Source: Baylisascaris procyonis
Lineage: Eukaryota; Nematoda; Chromadorea; Rhabditida; Ascarididae
Direction of reading: 5' to 3'
Length of the DNA stretch: 64,000 nucleotides
NCBI GenBank assembly: GCA_037389465.1
Contig: JAZARR010000089.1
Span: 2,786,001 to 2,850,000 of the forward strand
The notes beneath the pieces were generated by a model. The model was not told the DNA's origin, did no database searches, and saw only the letters and a program-made list of their open reading frames with translations. Shown piece by piece: positions 44,816-57,556 of this stretch. The position numbers and the translations under genes were made by a program. How positions within the stretch are numbered: the first letter of the stretch is position 1; the number at the start of each line of letters is the position of its first letter.

Positions 44816-44920
44816 GCTTCGCCATAAGGCAAAGCGTTCCAAAATTTTTCTTCAAGCCACAATGCCGATAGAGGCAATGAGCTGAAACACGGGATTACCT
44901 CAAACTTGGGTAATTAAACC
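44816..44920 (-). ncRNA. SL1: SL1 spliced-leader RNA
   Basis: Canonical leader, complete. Confidence 0.95.
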
Positions 44921-45275
44921 GGAGAAGGAGACGCCACTATCGACGAGTGCGCAAGCGTAAACCACATTGAATAATTTGGCGTCCCTAACGTCAAATAAAC
45001 TCGATAAAAGATGTTCACCAATATCGAATAAAGTTGAAAAAATAAATTCGCTAGCATCGAAAACGTAAGAAAAAATCTCCTCCACGAGCGGCAGCGATAA
45101 ATTTGAAAAAAATTTCTCTTGAATTGAGTATAATAATTCGAGAAATATAAACTATCGCAATGCTTCTCATTAATATTTGCGGCCGTAGAAATTTTTACGA
45201 TCTCCAATTTCGCCAGATCATTAGACGATTATTGCTCATTAATAGGAATATTTTTTAAAGAGTGAAAAAAGTTTC

Positions 45276-45393
45276 GGTTACAGCACCTGGGATTCCCAAG
45301 CCGTCTCCGATCCAAGTACTAACCAGGCCCAACGCTGCTTAATTTGACAGATCGGACGGGATGTCGTGCTTTCAACGCGGTATGGCCGTAAGC
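45276..45393 (-). rRNA. 5S ribosomal RNA
   Basis: 118 nt with CGGTTAC and AATTTGAC. Confidence 0.9.
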
Positions 45394-45688
45394 ACATATA
45401 CTGAAAATATTTCACAATTATCAATACGTACACCACATACTAGTTAGTGCCTATCTATCTAGCATAACTGAAGAGTAAATTTTAAATAGCATTCAAAATG
45501 TGTGAAAACATCTCAAGTGAAAATTCTAACAGGGAAAATTTGATTTATTTTACGAGTTTTCACTATTCGCATTAATGCATTGTTTTTTTTTTTAATTGCC
45601 TATTCATATACGTTTATTTCGATGTGTTTCAGCACATTTTAAGCACATCGATTGCCTTGCGCGCTTACGTTGAACGTTGAAGATTAGT

Positions 45689-45793
45689 GCTTCGCCATAA
45701 GGCAAAGCGTTCCAAAATTTTTCTTCAAGCCACAATGCCGATAGAGACAATGAGCTGAAACACGGGATTACGTCAAACTTGGGTAATTAAACC
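45689..45793 (-). ncRNA. SL1: SL1-like RNA, variant leader
   Basis: Leader change G22C at the last exon base. Confidence 0.82.
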
Positions 45794-46122
45794 GGAGAAA
45801 GAGACGCCACTATCGACGAGTGCGCAAGCGTAAACCACATTGAATAATTTGGCGTCCCTAACGTCAAATAAACTCGATAAAAGATATTCACCAATATCGA
45901 ATAAATTTGAAAAAATAAATTCGCTGGCACCGAAAACGTTAGAACAATTTGAAAAAAAATTCCTCTTGAATTGAGTATAATACTTCGAGTAATATAAACT
46001 ATCGCAATGCTTCTCATTAATATTTGCGGCCGTAGAAATTTTTACGATCTCCAATTTCACCACGTCATTAGACGATTATTGCTCATTAATAGGCATATTT
46101 TTTAAAGAGTGAAAAAAGTTTC

Positions 46123-46222
46123 GCTTACAGCACCTGGGATCCAAGTACTAACCAGGCCGAACGCTGCTTAATTTGACAGATCGGACGGGATGTCGTGCTT
46201 TCAACGCGGTATGGCCGTAAGC
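46123..46222 (-). pseudogene. 5S rRNA with 18-bp deletion
   Basis: Second copy of the 100-nt deletion form (5161 bp from the first), spread by duplication of the locus. Confidence 0.9.
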
Positions 46223-46515
46223 ACATATACTGAAAATATTTTACAATTATCAATACGTACACCACATAATAGTTACTGCCTATCTATCTAGCATAACTGA
46301 AGAGTAAGTTTTAAATAGCAATCAAAATGAGTGAAAACATCTCAAGTGAAAATTCTAACAGGGAAAATTTGACTTATTTTACGAGTTTTCACTATTCGCA
46401 TTAATGCATTGTTTTTTTTTACTTGCCTATTCATATACGTTTATTTCGATGTGTTTCAGCACATTTTAAGCACATCGATTGCGTTGCGCGCTTACGTTGA
46501 ACGTTGAAGATTAGT

Positions 46516-46620
46516 GCTTCGCCATAAGGCAAAGCGTTCCAAAATTTTTCTTCAAGCCACAATGCCCATAGAGGCAATGAGCTGAAACACGGGATTACGT
46601 CAAACTTGGGTAATTAATCC
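46516..46620 (-). ncRNA. SL1: SL1-like RNA, variant leader
   Basis: T3A and G22C leader; GCCCATAG variant in the central loop. Confidence 0.8.
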
Positions 46621-46974
46621 GGCGAAAGAGACGCCACTATCGACGAGTGCGCAAGCGTAAACCACATTGAATAATTTGGGTCCCTAACGTCAAATAAACT
46701 CGATAAAAGATATTCACCAATATCGAATAATTTGAAAAAATAAATTCGCTGGCACCGAAAACGTTAGAAAAAAATCTCCTCCACTAGCGGCAGCGATAAA
46801 TTTGAAAAAAATTTCTCTTGAATTGAGTATAATACTTCGAGAAATATAAACTATCGCAATGCTTCTCATTAATATTTGCGGCCGTAGAAATTTTTACGAT
46901 CTCCAATTTCACCACATCATTAGACGATTATTGCTCATTAATAGGCATATTTTTTAAAGAGTGAAAAAAGTTTC

Positions 46975-47092
46975 GCTTACAGCACCTGGGATTCCCAAGC
47001 CGTCTCCGATCCAAGTACTAACCAGGCCCAACGCTGCTTAACTTGACAGATCGGACGGGATGTCGTGCTTTCAACGCGGTATGGCCGTAAGC
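46975..47092 (-). rRNA. 5S ribosomal RNA
   Basis: 118 nt, CAACGCGG variant. Confidence 0.94.
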
Positions 47093-47383
47093 ACATATAC
47101 TGAAAATATTTCACAATTATCAATACGTACACCACATACTAGTTAGTGCCTATCTATCTAGCATAACTGAAGAGTGAATTTTAAATAGCAAGCAAAATGA
47201 GTGAAAACATCTGAAGTGAAAATTCTAAGAGGGAAAATTCGAATTATTTTACGAGTTTTCACTATTCGCATTAATGCATTGTTTTTTTACTTGCCTATTC
47301 ATATACGTTTCTTTCGATGTGTTTCAGCACATTTTACGCACATCGATTGCGTTGCGCGCTTGCTTTGAACGTTGAAGATTAGT

Positions 47384-47488
47384 GCTTCGCCATAAGGCAA
47401 AGCGTTCCAAAATTTTTCTTCAAGCCACAATGCCGATAGAGGCAATGAGCTGAGACACGGGATTACCTGAAACTTGGGTAATTAAACC
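47384..47488 (-). ncRNA. SL1: SL1-like RNA, variant leader
   Basis: G20C leader, duplicate of 43098-43202 at 4286-bp offset. Confidence 0.83.
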
Positions 47489-47844
47489 GGAGAAGGAGAC
47501 GGCACTATGGACGAGTGCGCAAGCGTAAACCACATTGAATAATTTGGCGTCCCTAACGTCAAATAAACTCGATAAAAGATGTTCACCAATATCGAATAAA
47601 GTTGAAAAAATAAATTCGCTAGCATCGAAAACGTAAGAAAAAAATCTCCTCCACGAGCGGCAGCGATAAATTTGAAAAAAATTTCTCTTGAATTGAGTAT
47701 AATAATTCGAGAAATATAAACTATCGCAATGCTTCTCATTAATATTTGCGGCCGTAGAAATTTTTACGATCTCCAATTTCGCCAGATCATTAGACGATTA
47801 TTGCTCATTAATAGGAATATTTTTTAAAGAGTGAAAAAAGTTTC

Positions 47845-47962
47845 GGTTACAGCACCTGGGATTCCCAAGCCGTCTCCGATCCAAGTACTAACCAGGAACA
47901 ACGCTGCTTAATTTGACAGATCGGACGGGATGTCGTGCTTTCAACGCGGTATGGCCGTAAGC
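47845..47962 (-). rRNA. 5S ribosomal RNA
   Basis: 118 nt with CGGTTAC and CCAGGAACAAC, duplicate of 43559-43676. Confidence 0.87.
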
Positions 47963-48256
47963 ACATATACTGAAAATATTTCACAATTATCAATACGTAC
48001 ACCACATACTAGTTAGTGCCTATCTATCTAGCATAACTGAAGAGTAAATTTTAAATAGCATTCAAAATGTGTGAAAACATCTCAAGTGAAAATTCTAACA
48101 GGGAAAATTTGATTTATTTTACGAGTTTTCACTATTCGCATTAATGCATTGTTTTTTTTTTAATTGCCTATTCATATACGTTTATTTCGATGTGTTTCAG
48201 CACATTTTAAGCACATCGATTGCCTTGCGCGCTTACGTTGAACGTTGAAGATTAGT

Positions 48257-48361
48257 GCTTCGCCATAAGGCAAAGCGTTCCAAAATTTTTCTTCAAGCCA
48301 CAATGCCGATAGAGACAATGAGCTGAAACACGGGATTACGTCAAACTTGGGTAATTAATCC
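48257..48361 (-). ncRNA. SL1: SL1-like RNA, variant leader
   Basis: T3A and G22C leader, third copy of this form. Confidence 0.8.
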
Positions 48362-48717
48362 GGCGAAAGAGACGCCACTATCGACGAGTGCGCAAGCGTA
48401 AACCACATTGAATAATTTGGGGTCCCTAACGTCAAATAAACTCGATAAAAGATATTCACCAATATCCAATAAATTTGAAAAAATAAATTCGCTGGCACAG
48501 AAAACGTTAGAAAGAAATCTCCTCCACTAGCGGCAGCGATAAATTTGAAAAAAATTTCTCTTGAATTGAGTATAATACTTCGAGAAATATAAACTGTCGC
48601 AATGCTTCTCATTAATATTTGCGGCCGTAGAAATTTTTACGATCTCCAATTTCACCACATCATTAGACGATTATTGCTCATTAATAGGCATATTTTTTAA
48701 AGAGTGAAAAAAGTTTC

Positions 48718-48835
48718 GCTTACAGCACCTGGGATTCCCAAGCCGTCTCCGATCCAAGTACTAACCAGGCCCAACGCTGCTTAACTTGACAGATCGGACG
48801 GGATGTCGTGCTTTCAGCGCGGTATGGCCGTAAGC
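48718..48835 (-). rRNA. 5S ribosomal RNA
   Basis: 118 nt, CAGCGCGG variant. Confidence 0.93.
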
Positions 48836-49125
48836 ACATATACTGAAAATATTTCACAATTATCAATACGTACACCACATAATAGTTAGTGCCTATCTAT
48901 CTAGCATAACTGAAGAGTAAATTTTAAATAGCAATCAAAATGTGTGAAAACATCTCAAGTAAAAATTCTAACAGGGAAAATTTGAATTATTTTACGAGTT
49001 TTCACTATTCGCATTAATGCATTTTTTTTTACTTGCCTATTCATATACGTTTATTTCGATGTGTTTCAGCACATTTTAAGCACATCGATTGCGTTGCGCG
49101 CTTACGTTGAACGTTGAAGATTAGT

Positions 49126-49230
49126 GCTTCGCCATAAGGCAAAGCGTTCCAAAATTTTTCTTCAAGCCACAATGCCGATAGAGGCAATGAGCTGAAACAC
49201 GGGATTACCTCAAACTTGGGTAATTAAACC
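49126..49230 (-). ncRNA. SL1: SL1 spliced-leader RNA
   Basis: Canonical leader, complete. Confidence 0.95.
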
Positions 49231-49588
49231 GGAGAAAGAGACGCCACTATCGACGAGTGCGCAAGCGTAAACCACATTGAATAATTTGGCGTCCCTAACG
49301 TCAAATAAACTCGATAAAAGATTTTCACCAATATCGAATAAAGTTGAAAAAATAAATTCGCTAGCATCGAAAACGTAAGAAAAAAATCTCCTCTACTAGC
49401 GGCGGCGAGTGTATTTGAGAAAAAATTTCCCTTGAACTGGGTATAATACTTCGAGAAATATAAACTATCGCAATGTTTCTCATTAATATTTGCGGCCGTA
49501 GAAATTTTTACGATCTCCAATTTCACCACATCATTAGACGATTATTGCTCATTAATAGGCATATTTTTTAAAGAGTGAAAAAAGTTTC

Positions 49589-49706
49589 GCTTACAACACC
49601 TGGGATTCCCAAGCCGTCTCCGATCCAAGTACTAACCAGGCCCAACGCTGCTTAACTTGACAGATCGGACGGGATGTCGTGCTTTCAAGCTGGTATGGCC
49701 GTAAGC
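49589..49706 (-). rRNA. 5S ribosomal RNA
   Basis: 118 nt, ACAACACC and CAAGCTGG variants. Confidence 0.93.
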
Positions 49707-49999
49707 ACATATACTGAAAATATTTCACAATTATCAATACGTACACCACATAATAGTTAGTGCCTATCTATCTAGCATAATTGAAGAGTGAATTTTAAAT
49801 AGCAAGCAAAATGAGTGAAAACATCTCAAGTGAAAATTCTAAGAACGAAAATTTGACTTATTTTACGAGTTTTCACTATTCGCGTTAATGCATTGTTTTT
49901 TTTTACTTGCCTATTCATATACGTTTATTTCGATGTGTTTCAGCACATTTTAAGCACATCGATTGCCTTGCGCGCTTACGTTGAACGTTGAAGATTAGT

Positions 50000-50104
50000 G
50001 CTTCGCCATAAGGCAAAGCGTTCCAAAATTTTTCTTCAAGCCACAATGCCGATAGAGACAATGAGCTGAAACACGGGATTACCTCAAACTTGGGTAATTA
50101 AACC
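50000..50104 (-). ncRNA. SL1: SL1 spliced-leader RNA
   Basis: Canonical leader; GAGACAATG variant in the central stem. Confidence 0.95.
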
Positions 50105-50460
50105 GGAGAAAGAGACGCCACTATCGACGAGTGCGCAAGCGTAAACCACATTGAATAATTTGGCGTCCCTAACGTCAAATAAACTCGATAAAAGATATTC
50201 ACCAATATCGAATAAATTTGAAAAAATAAATTCGCTGGCATAGAAAACGTTAGAAAGAAATCTCCTCCACTAGCGGCAGCGATAAATTTGAAAAAAATTT
50301 CTCTTGAATTGAGTATAATACTTCGAGAAATGTAAACTGTCGCAATGCTTCTCATTAATATTTGCGGCCGTAGAAATTTTTACGATCTCCAATTTCACCA
50401 CATCATTAGACGATTATTGCTCATTAATAGGCATATTTTTTAAAGAGTGAAAAAAGTTTC

Positions 50461-50578
50461 GCTTACAACACCTGGGATTCCCAAGCCGTCTCCGATCCAA
50501 GTACTAACCAGGCCCAACGCTGCTTAACTTGACAGATCGGACGGGATGTCGTGCTTTCAACGCGGTATGGCCGTAAGC
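50461..50578 (-). rRNA. 5S ribosomal RNA
   Basis: 118 nt, ACAACACC and CAACGCGG. Confidence 0.94.
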
Positions 50579-50869
50579 ACATATACTGAAAATATTTCAC
50601 AATTATCAATACGTACACCACATAATAGTTAGTGCCTATCTATCTAGCATAACTGAAGAGTAAATTTTAAATAGCAATCAAAATGTGTGAAAACATCTCA
50701 AGTGAAAATTCTAACAGGGAAAATTTGATTTATTTTACGAGTTTTCACTATTCGCATTAATGCATTGTTTTTTTACTTGCCTATTCATATACGTTTCTTT
50801 CGATGTGTTTCAGCACATTTTAAGCACATCGATTGCGTTGCGCGCTTACGTTGAACGTTGAAGATTAGT

Positions 50870-50974
50870 GCTTCGCCATAAGGCAAAGCGTTCCAAAATT
50901 TTTCTTCAAGCCACAATGCCGATAGAGGCAATGAGCTGAAACACGGGATTACCTCAAACTTGGGTAATTAAACC
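50870..50974 (-). ncRNA. SL1: SL1 spliced-leader RNA
   Basis: Canonical leader, complete. Confidence 0.95.
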
Positions 50975-51330
50975 GGAGAAGGAGACGCCACTATCGACGA
51001 GTGCGCAAGCGTAAACCACATTGAATAATTTGGCGTCCCTAACGTCAAATAAACTCGATAAAAGATGTTCACCAATATCGAATAAAGTTGAAAAAATAAA
51101 TTCGCTAGCATCGAAAACGTAAGAAAAAAATCTCCTCCACTAGCGGCAGCGATAAATTTGAAAAAAATTTCTCTTGAATTGAGTATAATACTTCGAGAAA
51201 TATAAACTATCGCAATGCTTCTCATTAATATTTGCGGCCGTAGAAATTTTTACGATCTCCAATTTCACCACATCATTAGACGATTATTGCTCATTAATAG
51301 GCATATTTTTTAAAGAGTGAAAAAAGTTTC

Positions 51331-51448
51331 GCTTACAACACCTGGGATTCCCAAGCCGTCTCCGATCCAAGTACTAACCAGGCCCAACGCTGCTTAACTT
51401 GACAGATCGGACGGGATGTCGTGCTTTCAACGCGGTATGGCCGTAAGC
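51331..51448 (-). rRNA. 5S ribosomal RNA
   Basis: 118 nt, ACAACACC and CAACGCGG. Confidence 0.94.
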
Positions 51449-51741
51449 ACATATACTGAAAATATTTCACAATTATTAATACGTACACCACATAATAGTT
51501 AGTGCCTATCTATCTAGCATAACTGAAGAGTAAATTTTAAATAGCAATCAAAATGAGTGAAAACATCTGAAGTGAAAATTCTAACAGGGAAAATTTGACT
51601 TATTTTACGAGTTTTCACTCTTCGCATTAATGCGTTGTTTTTTTTTACTTGCCTATTCATATACGTTTATTTCGATGTGTTTCAGCACATTTTAAGCACA
51701 TCGATTGCGTTGCGCGCTTACGTTGAACGTTGAAGATTAAT

Positions 51742-51846
51742 GCTTCGCCACAAGGCAAAGCGTTCCAAAATTTTTCTTCAAGCCACAATGCCGATAGAGG
51801 CAATGAGCTGAGACGCGGGATTACCTCAAACTTTTGTAATTGAACC
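51742..51846 (-). pseudogene. SL1: SL1-like gene, degenerate leader
   Basis: Leader changes T5C, C12A and C13A, the most altered internal leader in the window. The first-stem pairing is weakened; Sm site and 3' hairpin remain. Confidence 0.72.
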
Positions 51847-52203
51847 GGAGAAAGAGAGGCCACTATCGACGAGTGCGCAAGCGTAAAGCACATTGAATAA
51901 TTTGGCGTCCCTAACGTCAAATAAACGCGATAAAAGATGTTCACCAATATCGAATAAAGTTGAAAAAATAAATTCGCTAGCATCGAAAACGTAAGAAAAA
52001 ATCTCCTCTACTAGCGGCGGCGAGTGTATTTGAGAAAAAATTTCCCTTGAACTGAGTATAATACTTCGAGAAATATAAACTATCGCAATGTTTCTCATTA
52101 ATATTTGCGGCCGTAGAAATTTTTACGATCTCCAATTTCACCACATCATTAGACGATTATTGCTCATTAATAGGCATATTTTTTAAAGAGTGAAAAAAGT
52201 TTC

Positions 52204-52321
52204 GCTTACAGCACCTGGGATTCCCAAGCCGTCTCCGATCCAAGTACTAACCAGGCCCAACGCTGCTTAACTTGACAGATCGGACGGGATGTCGTGCTTT
52301 CAACGTGGTATGGCCGTAAGC
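52204..52321 (-). rRNA. 5S ribosomal RNA
   Basis: 118 nt, majority sequence. Confidence 0.95.
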
Positions 52322-52614
52322 ACATAAACTGAAAATATTTCACAATTATCAATACGTACACCACATAATAGTTAGTGCCTATCTATCTAGCATAACTGAA
52401 GAGTAAATTTTAAATAGCAATCAAAATGAGTGAAAACATCTGAAGTGAAAATTCTAACAGGGAAAATTTGACTTATTTTACGAGTTTTCACTCTTCGCAT
52501 TAATGCGTTGTTTTTTTTTACTTGCCTATTCATATACGTTTATTTCGATGTGTTTCAGCACATTTTAAGCACATCGATTGCGTTGCGCGCTTACGTTGAA
52601 CGTTGAAGATTAAT

Positions 52615-52719
52615 GCTTCGCCACAAGGCAAAGCGTTCCAAAATTTTTCTTCAAGCCACAATGCCGATAGAGGCAATGAGCTGAGACGCGGGATTACCTC
52701 AAACTTGGGTAATTAAACC
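52615..52719 (-). ncRNA. SL1: SL1 spliced-leader RNA
   Basis: Canonical leader with GAGACGCGGG downstream, as in the post-element units. Confidence 0.95.
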
Positions 52720-53075
52720 GGAGAAAGAGAGGCCACTATCGACGAGTGCGCAAGCGTAAACCACATTGAATAATTTGGGGTCCCTAACGTCAAATAAACT
52801 CGATAAAAGATATTCACCAATATCGAATAAATTTGAAAAAATAAATTCGCTGGCATAGAAAACGTTAGAAAGAAATCTCCTCCACTAGCGGCAGCGATAA
52901 GTTTGAAAAAAATTTCTCTTGAATTGAGTATAATACTTCGAGAAATGTAAACTGTCGCAATGCTTCTCACTAATATTTGCGGCCGTAGAAATTTTTACGA
53001 TCTCCAATTTCACCACATCATTAGACGATTATTGCTCATTAATAGGCATATTTTTTAAAGAGTGAAAAAAGTTTC

Positions 53076-53193
53076 GCTTACAGCACCTGGGATTCCCAAG
53101 CCGTCTCCGATCCAAGTACTAACCAGGCCCAACGCTGCTTAACTTGACAGATCGGACGGGATGTCGTGCTTTCAACGCGGTATGGCCGTAAGC
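53076..53193 (-). rRNA. 5S ribosomal RNA
   Basis: 118 nt, CAACGCGG variant. Confidence 0.95.
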
Positions 53194-53486
53194 ACATATA
53201 CTCAAAATATTTCACAATTATCAATACGTACACCACATAATAGTTAGTGCCTATCTATCTAGCATAACTGAAGAGTAAATTTTAAATAGCAATCAAAATG
53301 TGTGAAAACATCTCAAGTGAAAATTCTAACAGGGAAAATTTGAATTATTTTACGAGTTTTCACTATTCGCATTAATGCATTGTTTTTTTTTACTTGCCTA
53401 TTCATATACGTTTATTTCGATGTGTTTCAGCTCATTTTAAGCACATCGATTGCGTTGCGCGCTTACGTTGAACGTTGAAGATTAGT

Positions 53487-53591
53487 GCTTCGCCATAAGG
53501 CAAAGCGTTCCAAAATTTTTCTTCAAGCCACAATGCCGATAGAGGCAATGAGCTGAAACACGGGATTACCTCAAACTTGGGTAATTAAACC
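53487..53591 (-). ncRNA. SL1: SL1 spliced-leader RNA
   Basis: Canonical leader, complete. Confidence 0.95.
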
Positions 53592-53948
53592 GGAGAAAGA
53601 GACGCCACTATCGACGAGTGCGCAAGCGTAAACCACATTGAATAATTTGGCGTCCCTAACGTCAAATAAACTCGATAAAAGATATTCACCAATATCGAAT
53701 AAATTTGAAGAAATAAATTCGCTGGCACCGAAAACGTTAGAAAAAAATCTCCTCCACTAGCGACAGCGATAAATTTGAAAAAAAATTCCCCTTGAATTGA
53801 GTATAATACTTCGAGAAATATAAACTATCGCAATGCTTTTCATTAATATTTGCGGCCGTAGAAATTTTTACGATCTCCAATTTCACCACATCATTAGACG
53901 ATTATTGCTCATTAATAGGCATATTTTTCAAAGAGTGAAAAAAGTTTC

Positions 53949-54066
53949 GCTTACAGCACCTGGGATTCCCAAGCCGTCTGCGATCCAAGTACTAACCAGG
54001 CCCAACGCTGCTTAACTTGACAGATCGGACGGGATGTCGTTCTTTCAACGTGGTATGGCCGTAAGC
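53949..54066 (-). rRNA. 5S ribosomal RNA
   Basis: 118 nt with GTCTGCGATCC and GTCGTTCTTTC, a rare pair of changes shared only with 56568-56685. Confidence 0.92.
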
Positions 54067-54360
54067 ACATAAACTGATAATATTTCACAATTATCAATAC
54101 GTACACCACATAATAGATAGCGCCTATCTATCTAGCATAACTGAAGAGTGAATTTTAAATAGCAAGCAAAATGAGTGAAGACATCTGAAGTGAAAATTCT
54201 AAGAGGGAAAATTTGATCATTTTACGAGTTTTCACTATTCGCATTAATGCATTGTTTTTTTTTTTGCTTGCCTATTCATATACTTTTATTTCGATGTGTT
54301 TCAGCACATTTTATGCACATGGATTGAGTTGCGCGCTTACGTTGAACGTTGAAGATTAGT

Positions 54361-54465
54361 GCTTCGCCATAAGGCAAAGCGTTCCAAAATTTTTCTTCAA
54401 GCCACAATGCCGATAGAGGCAATGAGCTGAAACACGGGATTACCTCAAACTTGGGTAATTAAACC
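54361..54465 (-). ncRNA. SL1: SL1 spliced-leader RNA
   Basis: Canonical leader, complete. Confidence 0.95.
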
Positions 54466-54823
54466 GGAGAAAGAGACGCCACTATCGACGAGTGCGCAAG
54501 CGTAAACCACATTGAATAATTTGGCGTCCCTAACGTCAAATAAACTCGATAAAAGATGTTCACCAATATCGAATAAAGTTGAAAAAATAAATTCGCTAGC
54601 ATCGAAAACGTAAGAAAAAAATCTCCTCTACTAGCGGCGGCGAGTGTATTTGAGAAAAAATTTCCCTTGAACTGAGTATAATACTTCGAGAAATATAAAC
54701 TATCGCAATGTTTCTCATTAATATTTGCGGCCGTAGAAATTTTTACGATCTCCAATTTCACCACATCATTAGACGATTATTGCTCATTAATAGGCATATT
54801 TTTTAAAGAGTGAAAAAAGTTCC

Positions 54824-54941
54824 GCTTACAGCACCTGGGATTCCCAGGCCGTCTCCGATCCAAGTACTAACCAGGCCCAACGCTGCTTAACTCGACAGAT
54901 CGGACGGGATGTCGTGCTTTCAACGTGGTATGGCCGTAAGC
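54824..54941 (-). rRNA. 5S ribosomal RNA
   Basis: 118 nt, TCCCAGGCCG and AACTCGACAG variants. Confidence 0.93.
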
Positions 54942-55234
54942 ACATAAACTGAAAATATTTCACAATTATCAATACGTACACCACATAAGAGATAGCGCCT
55001 ATCTATCTAGCATAACTGAAGAGTAAATTTTAAATAGCAATCAAAATGAGTGAAAACATCTGAAGTGAAAATTCTAACAGGGAAAATTTGACTTATTTTA
55101 CGAGTTTTCACTCTTCGCATTAATGCGTTGTTTTTTTTTACTTGCCTATTCATATACGTTTATTTCGATGTGTTTCAGCACATTTTAAGCACATCGATTG
55201 CGTTGCGCGCTTACGTTGAACGTTGAAGATTAAT

Positions 55235-55339
55235 GCTTCGCCACAAGGCAAAGCGTTCCAAAATTTTTCTTCAAGCCACAATGCCGATAGAGGCAATGAG
55301 CTGAGACGCGGGATTACCTCAAACTTGGGTAATTAAACC
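55235..55339 (-). ncRNA. SL1: SL1 spliced-leader RNA
   Basis: Canonical leader with GAGACGCGGG downstream. Confidence 0.95.
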
Positions 55340-55695
55340 GGAGAAAGAGAGGCCACTATCGACGAGTGCGCAAGCGTAAACCACATTGAATAATTTGGCG
55401 TCCCTAACGTCAAATAAACTCGATAAAAGATATTCACCAATATCGAATAAATTTGAAAAAATAAATTCGCTGGCATCGAAAACGTTAGAAAGAAATCTCC
55501 TCCACTAGCGGCAGCGATAAATTTGAAAAAAATTTCTCTTGAATTGAGTATAATACTTCGAGAAATATAAACTATCGCAATGCTTCTCATTAATATTTGC
55601 GGCCGTAGAAATTTTTACGATCTCCAATTTCACCACATCATTAGACGATTATTGCTCATTAATAGGCATATTTTTTAAAGAGTGAAAAAAGTTTC

Positions 55696-55813
55696 GCTTA
55701 CAACACCTGGGATTCCCAAGCCGTCTCCGATCCAAGTACTAACCAGGCCCAACGCTGCTTAACTTGACAGATCGGACGGGATGTCGTGCTTTCAACGCGG
55801 TATGGCCGTAAGC
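55696..55813 (-). rRNA. 5S ribosomal RNA
   Basis: 118 nt, ACAACACC and CAACGCGG. Confidence 0.94.
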
Positions 55814-56106
55814 ACATATACTGAAAATATTTCACAATTATCAATACGTACACCACATAATAGTTAGTGCCTATCTATCTAGCATAACTGAAGAGTAAAT
55901 TTTAAATAGCAATCAAAATGTGTGAAAACATCTCAAGTGAAAATTCTAACAGGGAAAATTTGAATTATTTTACGAGTTTTCACTATTCGCATTAATGCAT
56001 TGTTTTTTTTTACTTGCCTATTCATATACGTTTATTTCGATGTGTTTCAGCTCATTTTAAGCACATCGATTGCGTTGCGCGCTTACGTTGAACGTTGAAG
56101 ATTAGT

Positions 56107-56211
56107 GCTTCGCCATAAGGCAAAGCGTTCCAAAATTTTTCTTCAAGCCACAATGCCGATAGAGGCAATGAGCTGAAACACGGGATTACCTCAAACTTGG
56201 GTAATTAAACC
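56107..56211 (-). ncRNA. SL1: SL1 spliced-leader RNA
   Basis: Canonical leader, complete. Confidence 0.95.
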
Positions 56212-56567
56212 GGAGAAAGAGACGCCACTCTCGACGAGTGCGCAAGCGTAAACCACATTGAATAATTTGGCGTCCCTAACGTCAAATAAACTCGATAAAA
56301 GATATTCACCAATATCGAATAAATTTGAAGAAATAAATTCGCTGGCACCGAAAACGTTAGAAAAAATCTCCTCCACTAGCGGCAGCGATAAATTTGAAAA
56401 AAAATTCCCCTTGAATTGAGTATAATACTTCGAGAAATATAAACTATCGCAATGCTTTTCATTAATATTTGCGGCCGTAGAAATTTTTACGATCTCCAAT
56501 TTCACCACATCATTAGACGATTATTGCTCATTAATAGGCATATTTTTCAAAGAGTGAAAAAAGTTTC

Positions 56568-56685
56568 GCTTACAGCACCTGGGATTCCCAAGCCGTCTGC
56601 GATCCAAGTACTAACCAGGCCCAACGCTGCTTAACTTGACAGATCGGACGGGATGTCGTTCTTTCAACGTGGTATGGCCGTAAGC
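56568..56685 (-). rRNA. 5S ribosomal RNA
   Basis: 118 nt, duplicate of 53949-54066 at 2619-bp offset with the same rare changes. Confidence 0.92.
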
Positions 56686-56977
56686 ACATAAACTGATAAT
56701 ATTTCACAATTATCAATACGTACACCACATAATAGATAGCGCCTATCTATCTAGCATAACTGAAGAGTAAATTTTAAATAGCAAGCAAAATGAGTGAAAA
56801 CATCTGAAGTGAAAATTCTAAGAGGGAAAATTTGATTATTTTACGAGTTTTCACTATTCGCATTAATGCATTGTTTTTTTTTACTTGCCTATTCATATAC
56901 GTTTATTTCGATGTGTTTCAGCTCATTTTAAGCACATGGATTGCGTTGCGCGCTTACGTTGAACGTTGAAGATTAGT

Positions 56978-57082
56978 GCTTCGCCATAAGGCAAAGCGTT
57001 CCAAAATTTTTCTTCAAGCCACAATGCCGATAGAGGCAATGAGCTGAAACACGGGATTACCTCAAACTTGGGTAATTAAACC
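56978..57082 (-). ncRNA. SL1: SL1 spliced-leader RNA
   Basis: Canonical leader, complete. Confidence 0.95.
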
Positions 57083-57438
57083 GGAGAAAGAGACGCCACT
57101 ATCGACGAGTGCGCAAGCGTAAACCACATTGAATAATTTGGCGTCCCTAACGTCAAATAAACTCGATAAAAGATGTTCACCAATATCGAATAAAGTTGAA
57201 AAAATAAATTCGCTAGCATCGAAAACGTAAGAAAAAATCTCCTCTACTAGCGGCGGCGAGTGTATTTGAGAAAAATTTCCCTTGAACTGAGTATAATACT
57301 TCGAGAAATATAAACTATCGCAATGTTTCTCATTAATATTTGCGGCCGTAGAAATTTTTACGATCTCCAATTTCACCACATCATTAGACGATTATTGCTC
57401 ATTAATAGGCATATTTTTTAAAGAGTGAAAAAAGTTTC

Positions 57439-57556
57439 GCTTACAGCACCTGGGATTCCCAAGCCGTCTCCGATCCAAGTACTAACCAGGCCCAACGTTG
57501 CTTAACTTGACAGATCGGACGGGATGTCGTGCTTTCAACGTGGTATGGCCGTAAGC
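57439..57556 (-). rRNA. 5S ribosomal RNA
   Basis: 118 nt, CGTTGCTT type. Confidence 0.95.
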
